A DNA stretch of 64,000 nt, from NCBI RefSeq assembly GCF_039521845.1, contig NZ_BAAACW010000108.1, positions 1-64,000 on the forward strand, read 5' to 3'. The position numbers and the translations under genes are program-made. Below, one piece after another: positions 37,553-47,200 of this stretch. The notes under the pieces are model-generated. The model ran no database searches and was not told the origin of the DNA. It saw only the letters and a program-made list of their open reading frames with translations. Every line of letters begins with the position of its first letter. The stretch's first letter is position 1. Source of the DNA: Alkalibacterium iburiense (GTDB lineage: Bacteria; Bacillota; Bacilli; Lactobacillales; Carnobacteriaceae_A).

Positions 37553-37616
37553 TTGTTTATCTCTCCCACTTAAGTACTTCTAAAAAAAGGCATTGCGTTT
37601 GAGATGGTTTTACTGA

Positions 37617-38339
37617 CTAAACATCATCTGTATTGACTTTTTCTTTCTCTTTCTTTTTCTGTTTCTTTTCATCTTCTTTTTTAAATTCGTCTTTTAACTC
37701 TTCAATCTTTTTCAATCCATTATATGGAAACCAAGCTAGTGGCAAAATGATTAAAGGGACACCAAAGAATAGCCCAATAAAAATAACGTGACGTGACAGT
37801 TCAAAGGCAAGCACAACACCTAGTACTGCGGCAATTGTAGATAAAGGAGTCGACAAAGATACAAAGAAAGACTGCTTAAAGATATCTTTATAACTTAATC
37901 CATGCCCAACAAGTATAGGGAAGGTATACACAGTGAGGAATCCTAAAATAAACAATATGACAAGTAAGAGTGTATGCAGGGCTGGTGATTGAATAAATTG
38001 CTCGTTGATTCTTAAATCGAAGTATAGAAATCCGAATGCTAGTAAGAGGGTATAGCCAACCAGATTAGCCTTCTTGAAATGCTTACTCCAGTTATCTTTA
38101 AATGTCGGATGAATTTGGATCGCATCTTCTAATATAAACCAATCAATAAACGTTCGCGTCATAGCAGCTATGGAGGGAAATACCCCCAAAACAATGGCAC
38201 CTTTTATAGAATAGAGAATAAAGAAAAGTTGCATCAAGAATAAATTGGCTATTTTTTCTCCGGTTCTAGTGACAAAAGGAATAAACCCTTTTCGCTTGTT
38301 CTCTTTTGGTTGATTCGTCTGGTCCGTTTGATTCGTCAT
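37617..38339 (-). CDS. DUF624 (YesL-like) membrane protein
   Basis: 240-residue protein with about five to six hydrophobic segments and a highly charged Lys/Glu C-terminal tail. The N-terminal half (G-x-F-P-S-I-A-A-M near residue 52) fits DUF624, a family of unknown biochemical role that recurs beside LplABC-type transporters and YesS-type regulators in Firmicutes. AAAGGGG ribosome binding site 7 bases before ATG. Probably first gene of a two-gene unit with the AraC-type sensor. A scaffold or signalling partner of the transporter is a reasonable guess, not shown. Confidence 0.8.
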   Translation of the reverse strand: MTNQTDQTNQPKENKRKGFIPFVTRTGEKIANLFLMQLFFILYSIKGAIVLGVFPSIAAMTRTFIDWFILEDAIQIHPTFKDNWSKHFKKANLVGYTLLLAFGFLYFDLRINEQFIQSPALHTLLLVILFILGFLTVYTFPILVGHGLSYKDIFKQSFFVSLSTPLSTIAAVLGVVLAFELSRHVIFIGLFFGVPLIILPLAWFPYNGLKKIEELKDEFKKEDEKKQKKKEKEKVNTDDV

Positions 38340-38491
38340 TATAAAACCCCTTTTAACATTTTACTCAGGTCTCAATAACATATGATATTGAAACCGTACT
38401 CAAATAGTATACTACAAAAAAGCCCTTTTGTCTGAGAAGTTTTTAACTTTTAGTGACAAATTTCATTTAATTTTAAAGTAATCGACAAAAA

Positions 38492-38530
38492 AACCGATCC
38501 CCTCTCTTCTGCTAAGAAAGGCAATCGGTT
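38492..38530 (-). terminator. rho-independent terminator of the GH13/GH20/lipoprotein operon
   Basis: Arms AACCGAT (38492-38498) and ATCGGTT (38524-38530), then a run of seven T on the minus strand. The remaining bases up to the DUF624 gene hold its leader; no further element is clear. Confidence 0.75.
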
Positions 38531-38565
38531 CTTTCGTTGGATGAAACAACGCACTTTTAAACGTA

Positions 38566-39063
38566 TTAATCTTCAATAAAGAAGTTGTCTGTCATGACTG
38601 TTTCAGATATTTTCCACTCGCCGTCTTCCAGTACGAGCGTGTGATTCGCCACACCTAAGTGATCACGGTAGTCATCGGCTTCTTCTGCCTGATCTACAGC
38701 CACCGTTTGTTGAAACACTTCTATGAGCATGGTGTCCTCTTCTTGTTCTAAAACAGTGATACTTAAAATGGTATGTTCCAAATCGTATAGTTCAAAGAAA
38801 GCTTCCAATTCGGTTCGCGTGTTTTCATGAGCACTTGATACAATCGTGGATAAATACCCATCCATATCCTCAGCTTCTGCATAAGCAATGTTATTTTCTA
38901 TAACCTGCACAGCTTCTTCTACAGCTTCACGATCCGTTATGTCTGTCTCTTCTTGTATTTCATACGATACCTCTTCTGGATTAATATATTCAGCCGTTTG
39001 AGAAGGAGAACACCCTGATAAAAATAAGAGAGCGGACCCTAATGCAACCAAGAAGTACGTCAT
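38566..39063 (-). CDS. small lipoprotein, unknown function
   Basis: 165 residues: short signal peptide and lipobox L-S-G-C near residue 18, then a strongly acidic region and an alpha+beta domain of about 120 residues. The pattern (E-x2-Y-L-S-T-I, L-V-L-E-D-G-E-W-K-I-S-E at the end) recalls NTF2-like/SnoaL-type folds; this is a weak structural impression. Surface-anchored. It follows the GH20C-type gene by 18 bases and precedes a terminator, so it ends that operon. No enzyme motif is recognised. Confidence 0.75.
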   Translation of the reverse strand: MTYFLVALGSALLFLSGCSPSQTAEYINPEEVSYEIQEETDITDREAVEEAVQVIENNIAYAEAEDMDGYLSTIVSSAHENTRTELEAFFELYDLEHTILSITVLEQEEDTMLIEVFQQTVAVDQAEEADDYRDHLGVANHTLVLEDGEWKISETVMTDNFFIED

Positions 39064-39081
39064 ACTATTCCTCTTTTCTAT

Positions 39082-40959
39082 TTAAACGCCAGATAATTTG
39101 CTTGTACTACTAATATCCGTGTACAAGCCTCTCCCAATCATACCGCTATCTGTTCGTTCTTTCAACTTCTCTTCTTCTAATTCTTCTAAAATCGGTAAGT
39201 CACCCTTTAAATAAGCTTCTAAACGACTCACTACCGTATCCATTCGTGCAACGGCTCCTCCGTAACGAATGTCTAAAACTTCCCATCCAAAAGGCTTGTT
39301 GTACAGCATCCAGACATCCCGATGAGCGAGGCGCAATTGATTCTGTTCAGTATACAGACGTTTAGCCACAGCTAGCATATCCTGTAATGCATCCGTATCT
39401 TGATTATCATAGGCTGCTTTAACTTTTATACCAAATTCAGCTCTTTCAGATAATACCTTAGCTAACTGGTAGTAAAAAGTAAACAGTGTCTGATAGTTCC
39501 CTTTTGATTGAAGAGGCTTTAACTTCTCCGCTAATTCAGCGTAATGTTTATTCAATTCGTGCCCTTCTGCATTCTTATCAAAACGCCCTAATAAAGGATC
39601 TTGCCATAACAGCACTTTTGATCCAGCTGAGACATGTAAGTTGTTTTTCATCACGCCAGGTGTTTCATCCAGTTCATTTAGCAATACAAATTCATCAAAG
39701 GTTAAACCTGTGTTCTGCTTGGAAACGGCATTGGCCAATTCTTCATCCACTGTCTCTCTATAAGATAAGTCAGCGAATACTTGAAGACCAGGCAAAGCGG
39801 ACAGTATAGGTGTTTCTCCTCCGTCATCGCCCCATAATGTCGCAAAGACTTCGTCGATGCCTAACTCTTTAGAAGCAGCCAGACCAGCCTTCGTCGTTTC
39901 AAATGATTTCCCGAAGTTGGGAGCGATTCCGTTCCACGTCCACACCCCACCGGCAAAAATCACCTTTTGCTTCATGGCGATATGGCGTTTTAAAAACTCT
40001 GTATAATCTTCTTTCTTTTCATGGTAGTAATCCCAGAACACCATATTGACATCTGGTATCCCCTCAATAATGTGTTCCGGTACTTCTACTTCTTTATCAT
40101 AGTAATCATGCGTTTTTGATCCGGCACGGTAATACATATCGCTCCACATCATGGCTTCAAGACCCAATCTTTCAGTGATACCAATCACTTTCTGTACATG
40201 TTCATTCATGATTTCAAAGGTATCTTTTTCTCCATGTAACTGCTTATAGCGCCCCGTTCCGATCCCAAATGCTTCATCCATTCCAATATGAATCCGATTT
40301 GAGCGGAATGGTGTCGTGGCAGCTCGAATAATATTTTCCAGAAATTCATAAGTCTTAGGCTCTCCTACCAATAAGACATCTGACGTATCTTGAATGTCAT
40401 GGTGCGTTCCAAATTGAAGAACCTGGTACAAGTGCCCCAGCGTTTGAATACACGGAATCATTTCTATGCCCAACGCATAGGCGTAATCATCCAATGCTTT
40501 CAATTCTTCTTCGGTGTATTTGCCTCTTAAGTAACCAAAGTAAGGGTACTCTTTTACTTCATACGTATCTTCTGTATACAGCATCGCGAGGTTTAAACCT
40601 AATTTGGCCATGTGACGTAAAAACTCTTTCGTTCCTTCTACATGTAAAACCGCATTACGCGATGCATCTATCATAGCACCTGTTTTTTTGAAATAAGCTT
40701 TTTCTTCTTTTTCAAAAGGCACACCCTGTTTGTAATTCACTAACCATAAGTTCAGTTGTCTGAAGAAGGTGTTGGTAGAGTGATACACAATTTCTCCTTC
40801 ATTGCCGTTATAGCCAATCTTTAACTGTGTCTCTTCAGGTTTATACGTTAAGCTGATTGGGATGCCGTCTTCTTGACGAACAAAATTCAACTCTTCTTTT
40901 AATAATTCAAGACCTTCATCTAAAGCCGACGTGTCCCCAATAAATTTAAGTGCTAGCAT
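39082..40959 (-). CDS. GH20 exo-beta-N-acetylhexosaminidase (GH20C-like)
   Basis: 625-residue GH20 enzyme: an N-terminal alpha/beta domain (about 1-90), the TIM barrel with catalytic Asp228-Glu229 in H-I-G-M-D-E-A-F-G, and a helical C-terminal domain. Length and layout match pneumococcal GH20C, which releases terminal beta-GlcNAc/GalNAc by substrate-assisted catalysis and sits in that species' N-glycan locus. No signal peptide, so cytoplasmic. It follows the second GH20 by 23 bases. Expected job: removing antennary GlcNAc after LacZ or fucosidases have trimmed the ends, and possibly splitting chitobiose. Confidence 0.93.
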   Translation of the reverse strand: MLALKFIGDTSALDEGLELLKEELNFVRQEDGIPISLTYKPEETQLKIGYNGNEGEIVYHSTNTFFRQLNLWLVNYKQGVPFEKEEKAYFKKTGAMIDASRNAVLHVEGTKEFLRHMAKLGLNLAMLYTEDTYEVKEYPYFGYLRGKYTEEELKALDDYAYALGIEMIPCIQTLGHLYQVLQFGTHHDIQDTSDVLLVGEPKTYEFLENIIRAATTPFRSNRIHIGMDEAFGIGTGRYKQLHGEKDTFEIMNEHVQKVIGITERLGLEAMMWSDMYYRAGSKTHDYYDKEVEVPEHIIEGIPDVNMVFWDYYHEKKEDYTEFLKRHIAMKQKVIFAGGVWTWNGIAPNFGKSFETTKAGLAASKELGIDEVFATLWGDDGGETPILSALPGLQVFADLSYRETVDEELANAVSKQNTGLTFDEFVLLNELDETPGVMKNNLHVSAGSKVLLWQDPLLGRFDKNAEGHELNKHYAELAEKLKPLQSKGNYQTLFTFYYQLAKVLSERAEFGIKVKAAYDNQDTDALQDMLAVAKRLYTEQNQLRLAHRDVWMLYNKPFGWEVLDIRYGGAVARMDTVVSRLEAYLKGDLPILEELEEEKLKERTDSGMIGRGLYTDISSTSKLSGV

Positions 40960-40982
40960 GTTTTTCCTCCGACTGATTATTT

Positions 40983-41999
40983 TTAATATTCATGAACATT
41001 TTTCATGGTCTGGTAGAGACGATACAGTTCTGTCACCTCTTCTTCCCCTTTGACAAATCCGGCAAAGGTGTCATATGCCTCTTCATCCCAATGGTGCCAG
41101 GACGTGACGATTTTACCGAAAAAGTGGTCTTCCAGATTGTGCTCTTTTGCATCGCGTTGCGCTTCACCAAATAACTGCTCGGCCACATTTTCTTTATACC
41201 AGCAAGCAGGCATCACTCTAAAGCCATGTTCCATTAAATAATGGGGAGTGGGGTATCCTTTGTCTCTCTCGTCGTAGTGCCAATCCAGAACAATGATATC
41301 TTTCGGCAAGTCGTGAATGGCTCGGTGAGTCCCAAACGTGTCTGCTTCCCAATTGTCGTAGCCAAACTTCTCAGCATCCAATAAGCGGTCTCCCCACATC
41401 ATGACTTCTAAATCGCGATCTTTCGTAATAATCGCATGCATGTCATTCACGGCTTTCGCAAAGAGCTCAGCTCGGTCTTTCCCTCGGCATCTGTCACACT
41501 GATCACTGGCAATTTCATACACTTCATCCATTCCGATATGGAAATAACGAGGTGTAAAAGCTTCTATCAGTTCATTGATTAAATCCGCGACGACATCGTT
41601 CACTTCAGGGTGAAGCGGGCACCAGCTTCGACAAAAGATTTCTGGCCATTCGGCATCCAGTGGAACGTCAGGCGTTTCATCAAACTCAGGATACGCTCGA
41701 AGCAACGCACTTCGGCTCCCTCCCCATCCCTGATGTCCTAAAGCTTGGAACAATGGCACAATTTCAATTCCTAATTCTCTCGCATAAGCTTGTAAATCTT
41801 GAGCATCTTCTTTTGTTAAAGAATGGTCTCCCTCATGGACTTCTGGGTGACTTTTGAAGATAAAATTTTTATCTATTTCTAGTACTATCATATTAAATCC
41901 ATTAGGCTCTAAAACCGTTCTCATTAATTTTTTTAAATGTGGTATGCGCTCTTTGTTTCCAAATCTTAAATGAAAGGCAGTTGTTTGTTGTGTAGACAT
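40983..41999 (-). CDS. GH20-type single-domain hexosaminidase
   Basis: 338 residues that look like a GH20 catalytic barrel alone. The catalytic Asp158-Glu159 pair lies in H-I-G-M-D-E-V-Y-E, preceded by the family's E-I-V-P-L-F-Q-A-L-G-H block. The usual N-terminal alpha/beta domain and C-terminal domain are absent. A C-D-R-C motif soon after the catalytic pair (about 168-171) is unusual. No signal peptide. AAGGAG ribosome binding site. In operon between GH13 and the GH20C-like gene. Probably an exo-beta-N-acetylhexosaminidase, but linkage and sugar are not readable. Confidence 0.88.
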   Translation of the reverse strand: MSTQQTTAFHLRFGNKERIPHLKKLMRTVLEPNGFNMIVLEIDKNFIFKSHPEVHEGDHSLTKEDAQDLQAYARELGIEIVPLFQALGHQGWGGSRSALLRAYPEFDETPDVPLDAEWPEIFCRSWCPLHPEVNDVVADLINELIEAFTPRYFHIGMDEVYEIASDQCDRCRGKDRAELFAKAVNDMHAIITKDRDLEVMMWGDRLLDAEKFGYDNWEADTFGTHRAIHDLPKDIIVLDWHYDERDKGYPTPHYLMEHGFRVMPACWYKENVAEQLFGEAQRDAKEHNLEDHFFGKIVTSWHHWDEEAYDTFAGFVKGEEEVTELYRLYQTMKNVHEY

Positions 42000-42013
42000 G
42001 TTAGGCTCCTTTT

Positions 42014-43651
42014 TTATTTTAGTTTCACTACAAAAGCTTCATAAGGTAGTAGGATTAAGTCTTTTTCAATAGTCGTTCTTTCCGTGTTACACAGCAACAG
42101 GCTATCTATTTCTTTACCCACTTCAAATCTTACAGGTGTCTCTTGTTCCGACAGATTCGCCATGACAACCCACTCCTCTCCTTCATAACTGCGTTTGTAA
42201 GCAAACAGAGTCGGATGGTCGGGATAGAGTAATTCATAGTCTCCCCAGATAACGAGAGGATGGTCTTTTCTCAATTGAATCAGTCGTTTATAGGTATAGT
42301 AAATGGAATGTGCGTTGTCTTGGGCTAACTGGACATTTATCTCTGGATAATTCCGCTGCACGGCTAACCAAGGCTCACCTGTTGTAAAGCCCGCTTGGTC
42401 TGTTTCATTCCAATGCATAGGCGTCCGTGCATTATCGCGTCCTTTTTTATTTATCACATCCATTAATTCTTCATGGGTGAAACCCTTTGTGATTCTATCC
42501 TTATACATATTGATGCTCTCAATATCATCCACTTCATCCAAGGAGTCAATGACTCGATTTGTCATGCCTATTTCTTCTCCCTGATAGATATAAGGCGTCC
42601 CCTTCATTAGATGGAGAAGAATAGCAAACAGTTTGCCGCTTCTTTCCCGGTAAACGGTGTCATTTCCCCATCTGGAAATAATTCTCGGTAAATCATGGTT
42701 ATTCCAGAAGAGGCTGTTCCACCCTTCATCATTTAAATCGGTCTGCCAAACGGAGAGAGCCTTTTTCAACTCTACGATATTCAGTGGCTGTAAATCCCAC
42801 TTTTCTTTTCCCATTTGCTGGTCGAGGAGAATATGTTGAAATTGAAAAACCATCGATAATTCTTTTCTTTTAGGGTCAGAATACAGCTTCGCTTCCTTTA
42901 TTCCTGCACTCCATGCTTCACCCACTGTCATCAGGTCTTTTCCTTCAAAGGTGCAGGCATGCATTTCCTGTAAATAGTCATGCAGTTTCGGTCCGTTCAC
43001 TTCAATCTTCTCATCAGGCACTTTACCGATTAAATCAATGACATCCAGACGAAACCCTTTTATACCTTTGTCAATCCAGAAGTTCATCATATTATAAATC
43101 TCATGACGCATCTGAGGGTTTTCCCAATTTAAGTCCGGCTGCTTTTTGCTAAAGAGATGCAAGTAATACTGCTGAGAGGATTCATCATACTCCCAGGCTG
43201 ATTCACTGAATCCAGAAGTCAGATCATTTGGCGGGCCTTCCTCTACTGGATCACGCCAAACATAGTAGTCACGGTAGGGATTGTCTTTCCCTTTCTTTGC
43301 TTCTTGAAACCACCTATGCTGGTCGCTTGTATGATTGACAATTAAATCCATAACGATTCGAATGTTTCGTTTATCCGCTTCTTTTATTAATGTCTCCATG
43401 TCAGCCATGGTGCCATATTCCGGATGAATAGTTTCATAGTCACTAATATCGTATCCATTATCTTCATTCGGAGAGGCATAGACAGGACAAAGCCATATAG
43501 CCTGAATGCCCAGATCTTCTAAATAATCCAGCCGCTGAATGATACCAGGGATATCTCCAATGCCGTCTCCGTTACTGTCTTGAAAACTACGGGGATAAAT
43601 TTGATAGACTACCGCTTCCTGCCACCATTTAGTTTGTTGATCTCGATTCAT
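42014..43651 (-). CDS. GH13 alpha-1,6-glucosidase (DexB/oligo-1,6-glucosidase type)
   Basis: 545-residue GH13_31 enzyme. Nucleophile Asp203 in G-F-R-L-D-V-I, acid/base Glu245 in V-G-E-A-W, and transition-state Asp320 in N-N-H-D-L-P-R. The Val after the nucleophile is the known marker of alpha-1,6 over alpha-1,4 specificity, and the residue spacing resembles dextran glucosidase DexB. Cytoplasmic. The frame extends to 43666, but AGGAGG precedes ATG 43651, so that start is used. First gene of the operon with two GH20, which is odd because alpha-1,6-glucose is not part of N-glycans. A cre-like site lies upstream. Confidence 0.92.
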   Translation of the reverse strand: MNRDQQTKWWQEAVVYQIYPRSFQDSNGDGIGDIPGIIQRLDYLEDLGIQAIWLCPVYASPNEDNGYDISDYETIHPEYGTMADMETLIKEADKRNIRIVMDLIVNHTSDQHRWFQEAKKGKDNPYRDYYVWRDPVEEGPPNDLTSGFSESAWEYDESSQQYYLHLFSKKQPDLNWENPQMRHEIYNMMNFWIDKGIKGFRLDVIDLIGKVPDEKIEVNGPKLHDYLQEMHACTFEGKDLMTVGEAWSAGIKEAKLYSDPKRKELSMVFQFQHILLDQQMGKEKWDLQPLNIVELKKALSVWQTDLNDEGWNSLFWNNHDLPRIISRWGNDTVYRERSGKLFAILLHLMKGTPYIYQGEEIGMTNRVIDSLDEVDDIESINMYKDRITKGFTHEELMDVINKKGRDNARTPMHWNETDQAGFTTGEPWLAVQRNYPEINVQLAQDNAHSIYYTYKRLIQLRKDHPLVIWGDYELLYPDHPTLFAYKRSYEGEEWVVMANLSEQETPVRFEVGKEIDSLLLCNTERTTIEKDLILLPYEAFVVKLK

Positions 43652-43674
43652 TTCATCCTCCTTCACTCTAATCT

Positions 43675-43704
43675 ATTTTAAGTTTATTAGCTTAAGAGTA
43701 CCAA
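43675..43704 (-). promoter_or_regulatory. promoter of the GH13/GH20 operon
   Basis: Minus strand TTGGTA (43699-43704), 18 bases, TAAAAT (43675-43680). A cre-like site lies directly above the -35 box. Confidence 0.5.
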
Positions 43705-43706
43705 CC

Positions 43707-43720
43707 TGTATGCGTTTACT
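43707..43720 (+). promoter_or_regulatory. cre-like site upstream of the GH13/GH20 operon
   Basis: TGTATGCGTTTACT, 13 of 14 to TGWAARCGYTWNCW. It adjoins the -35 of the GH13 promoter and lies between the divergent GH13 and small-protein genes. A second, weaker match is at 43763-43776 inside a possible promoter (TTGGTA 43761-43766 / TATTCT 43785-43790) for the plus-strand gene. Confidence 0.6.
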
Positions 43721-43824
43721 CAATGTGTAATACTCCGTGTAATTATACATAGTCGTTATATTGGTAAGCGAATTCAGGGTGTGCTATTCTTGATTTAATC
43801 TTAAAACCGAAAGGATGACTAATT

Positions 43825-44094
43825 ATGGATAAACAACCGAATACATTTGGGCAACCTGGAGCGATGAATAACGATCCAACCAATCAGGCTGATCTTTTTG
43901 CAGATGGCAGAAGTATATCAGATGCAAAAAATAAAGGAAAAAAGAAAGACGATGCCGCTTATGCCGATGATAAATCGAATGAGCTTGAACAAAAAGCAAG
44001 AGAAGAACAGGATGACAATCCATTAGCAGAAGATTTTGAACCCTTTAATTTAGATGCTATTGATGAAAAGAATAACGATAAGGATAAAGAATAA
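43825..44094 (+). CDS. small acidic hydrophilic protein (paralogue of the 63461 gene)
   Basis: 89 residues, almost entirely charged or polar, with no signal peptide or membrane segment and probably disordered. It shares two blocks with the protein at 63461-63706: N-D-P-T-N near the N-terminus and E-D-F-[ED]-x-F-N-L-D-x-[IV]-D-E near the C-terminus. It has its own ribosome binding site (AAAGGA) and a good terminator, so it is a real single-gene unit. Function unknown; a stress or adaptor protein is a guess. Lies between sugar operons without obvious link to them. Confidence 0.8.
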   Translation: MDKQPNTFGQPGAMNNDPTNQADLFADGRSISDAKNKGKKKDDAAYADDKSNELEQKAREEQDDNPLAEDFEPFNLDAIDEKNNDKDKE

Positions 44095-44102
44095 TAGACT
44101 AG

Positions 44103-44136
44103 CCATTCAACCTTCTTACGGTTGAGTGGTTTTTTT
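44103..44136 (+). terminator. rho-independent terminator of the small acidic protein gene
   Basis: Stem CCATTCAACC (44103-44112) with GGTTGAGTGG (44120-44129, one T-G wobble), followed by seven T. Confidence 0.88.
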
Positions 44137-44157
44137 CTTTGGTTTCTAATAAGAAAA

Positions 44158-44198
44158 AAGACCATCTTCCCTCTTTTGAATAGAGGAGAGATGGTCTT
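44158..44198 (-). terminator. rho-independent terminator of lacZ
   Basis: Arms AAGACCATCTTCCCTC (44158-44173) and GAGGAGAGATGGTCTT (44183-44198) with one internal mismatch. On the minus strand a T-run follows. Confidence 0.88.
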
Positions 44199-44226
44199 AT
44201 GGCATTGATACAAAAAACTAGATAGA

Positions 44227-47200
44227 TTAATTTACAATATCGATAGTAAACGCATACTGATAAGAACGTGTCGCATGCAGCAAGAACTCTGGTTGCGTTT
44301 CTTGACTCCAGCTATCATTCCCACCTACACCCATTTGAGCTAAATTAATGCGCAGTACCGTCTGATTGGACTCTGGCAGTTTGTAGGCATAATCCACACT
44401 TTCTAATTCTTCAAAAGTATAGGCACTTGCATTAAATTCAACTTGCGGGTGACCGGTTACTTTCAATCCTTTTTCTTTATTGGATACAGTAACCCAACGC
44501 GTGCCTACATGGTTCCCGTGTTCTTGGGGTCTCAAGTAAGGGACAAACTGATCTTCCACCGTACTTGAATGCAAACCTATTTTGGCGCCTGTTTGTCTAT
44601 CCATATAAGTTTCAAATGGTCCTTTTCCAAACCATTCTAATTGCTTAAAGGAAGGATCCAAGCTCATTCTTAGTCCAATTTCTGGCACTTCAGGCAAAGG
44701 CTTTAAAGGACTGAATGAATAATCCACTCGAAGTGATCCATTGGCCAAGAAGGTATACGACAAGACAACAGTCAAGTCTTTTAACTGCGGATACAGGAAT
44801 TCTGTAACGACTTTCACTGTATCTCCCTGATGGGAAACATCCGAACCTATCCATACACGCTTATCTTGCGCGTCTCTCCAAATAGCACTCCGTTTATCTA
44901 ATTGGCTTCCTTGGTCATTGTCCGTCATCGCTCGCCAGAAATTTGGTTCAAGCGGAGAGAGTACCATCTCTTCTTCTCCGACTTTGATAGAAGCTAACAG
45001 ACCCGTTTCAGAATCAAAGCCGAATGAGGTGTTTTCAGCTGATACGGTTAATCCGTTCTCTTGGGATATTTCCCATACTACTGAAGCCTCTTCTTTTTGA
45101 CTATTAACTTTTACTTTAGCAGGCAAGACAAATTGTTCAAAAGCTACTTCATGTCCTTTGTCTGCATAAAGTGTGGCTTCTTTTTCAACCAACTGAATCG
45201 TTAAAATGGCTACATCTTCAAGAGTGGAACGTTCAGGCAAGCTGTAGTCCAGAGTGATTTCTTTTTTAGACAAAGGCGCTACATCAAGACTGTCAACTGT
45301 CCCCTCACTCACTCTTTCACCATTTAACTCAACTGTCCACTGTAAATCATAGTGAGACAAATTGATGAAGAGATTCTTGTTCTCGACTTCAATTTGACCA
45401 TTCAATAAATCAACCGCTTTAAATTCAGCATTCTGGTAACATCTCTTCATTTCAGGCATTTTAGGCGAAACGGTCCCATCAGCAAATATCATACCGTCTC
45501 CTGAGAAATTGCCGTCATGAGGAGATTCACCGAAGTCTCCACCATAAGCAAGGTAGTCTTTTCCATCTTCTGAAGTCCGGGCTATAGCCTGGTCTTTCCA
45601 ATCCCAGATAAAGCCGCCTTGTAAGATAGGGTATTTATCAAATAACTCCGTGTATTGATAGAAGTTACCCAAAGAGTTACCCATAGCGTGTGAGAATTCA
45701 CAGATAATATAAGGCTTCGTTCCTTCCGTCGCTTGCAAAGCATACTGCTCTACCAGCTTTGGAGGAATATACATTGTACTCTCGATATCAGAAGCAGCTT
45801 CAGATTTTCGGTAATGGAAGACGCCTTCATAATGAACTAATCGAGTCGGATCGGTTTCTTTAAAGTAATCATACAAGGTCAAGAAGTTTTCTCCACCGAA
45901 TGATTCATTTCCAAGAGACCAGATCACAATAGACGGGTGGTTCTTGTCCCTTTCATACATATTCTGAGCACGGTCAAGTAAATTAGCTGTCCACTCTGGT
46001 CGGTCTCCAGGAACGTTTCTTTCTTCTAGTTCTTTTTGACCATAATACCAAGTTCCATGCGTCTCCAGATTCATTTCATCAATGACATACAGTCCATAGA
46101 TGTTACACAATTCATACCAGTAAGGATCATTCGGATAGTGGGATGTCCGAACAGCATTAACGTTATACTGCTTCATCAGTTCAACGTCTTTAACCATGTC
46201 TTCTTTAGTCACCGAACGGCCTCTTTCAGCTGCCCATTCATGACGGTTAACCCCTTTAAAGACGATACGCTCTCCATTAATTTTCATTAATCCATCTTTC
46301 AGTTCAAAGCGTCTGAACCCTACCGATTGCTTATGGACCTCTAGAACATTTTCTTCAGCGTCTTTATGAAGAATAAAGAGAGTGTAAAGGTAAGGATGTT
46401 CTGCACTCCATTTCTTAGGATTTTTAATCGTATTTTTTAAAGTCAGTGCATCAGATGATAGCTCTTCTGTTTCATTTTCCAATGATATAGATTGACCTTC
46501 TGCGTCTTCCAGTACTATAGACACTTGGCCTTCCCAATCGACTTGGAAATTATTTTCTAATTTTAAATCAACGACTAATTCAGCGTCCCTATAATCATCA
46601 TCCAGAAGTGTCTGAATGCCGATATCATTGACATGAATAAGAGGCGTGCGATACAGGTAAACATCTCTAAAAATACCACTTAATCTCCAGAAATCCTGGT
46701 CTTCCAGCCAGCTCGCATCGGCCCATCGGTAGACTTCTACCGCTATTTTATTATCTCCTTCTTTGACATAAGGTGATAAATCAAACTCAGAAGCCGTAAA
46801 GGTATCTTCACTATAACCGACTAAGTCTCCATTTACCCAAATATAAAAAGCAGCTTCAACGCCTGCGAAATGGATATATAAAGGAGAGTCAACCCATTCT
46901 TTTTCTAAATGAACGGTTTTAGCGTATTGGCCGACAGGATTATAGTTTGTAGGCGCAAATGGGGGTTTGATATCGTCATGCTCCACCCATGGATACGTGA
47001 CATTCGTATATTGAGGGTAATCATAGCCTTCAAACTGCCAATGACTAGGTACTGAAATAGTGTCCCAATCGTCGACTGACACTTCTGCTTTATAAAAGTC
47101 AGTATCTCTTGAATCAGGATTCTTGACCCATTTAAAAGCCCACTCCCCGTTTAACGAACGAACAAAAGGAGAGTCGCTGCCCACTTTTGCCTCCTCTACC

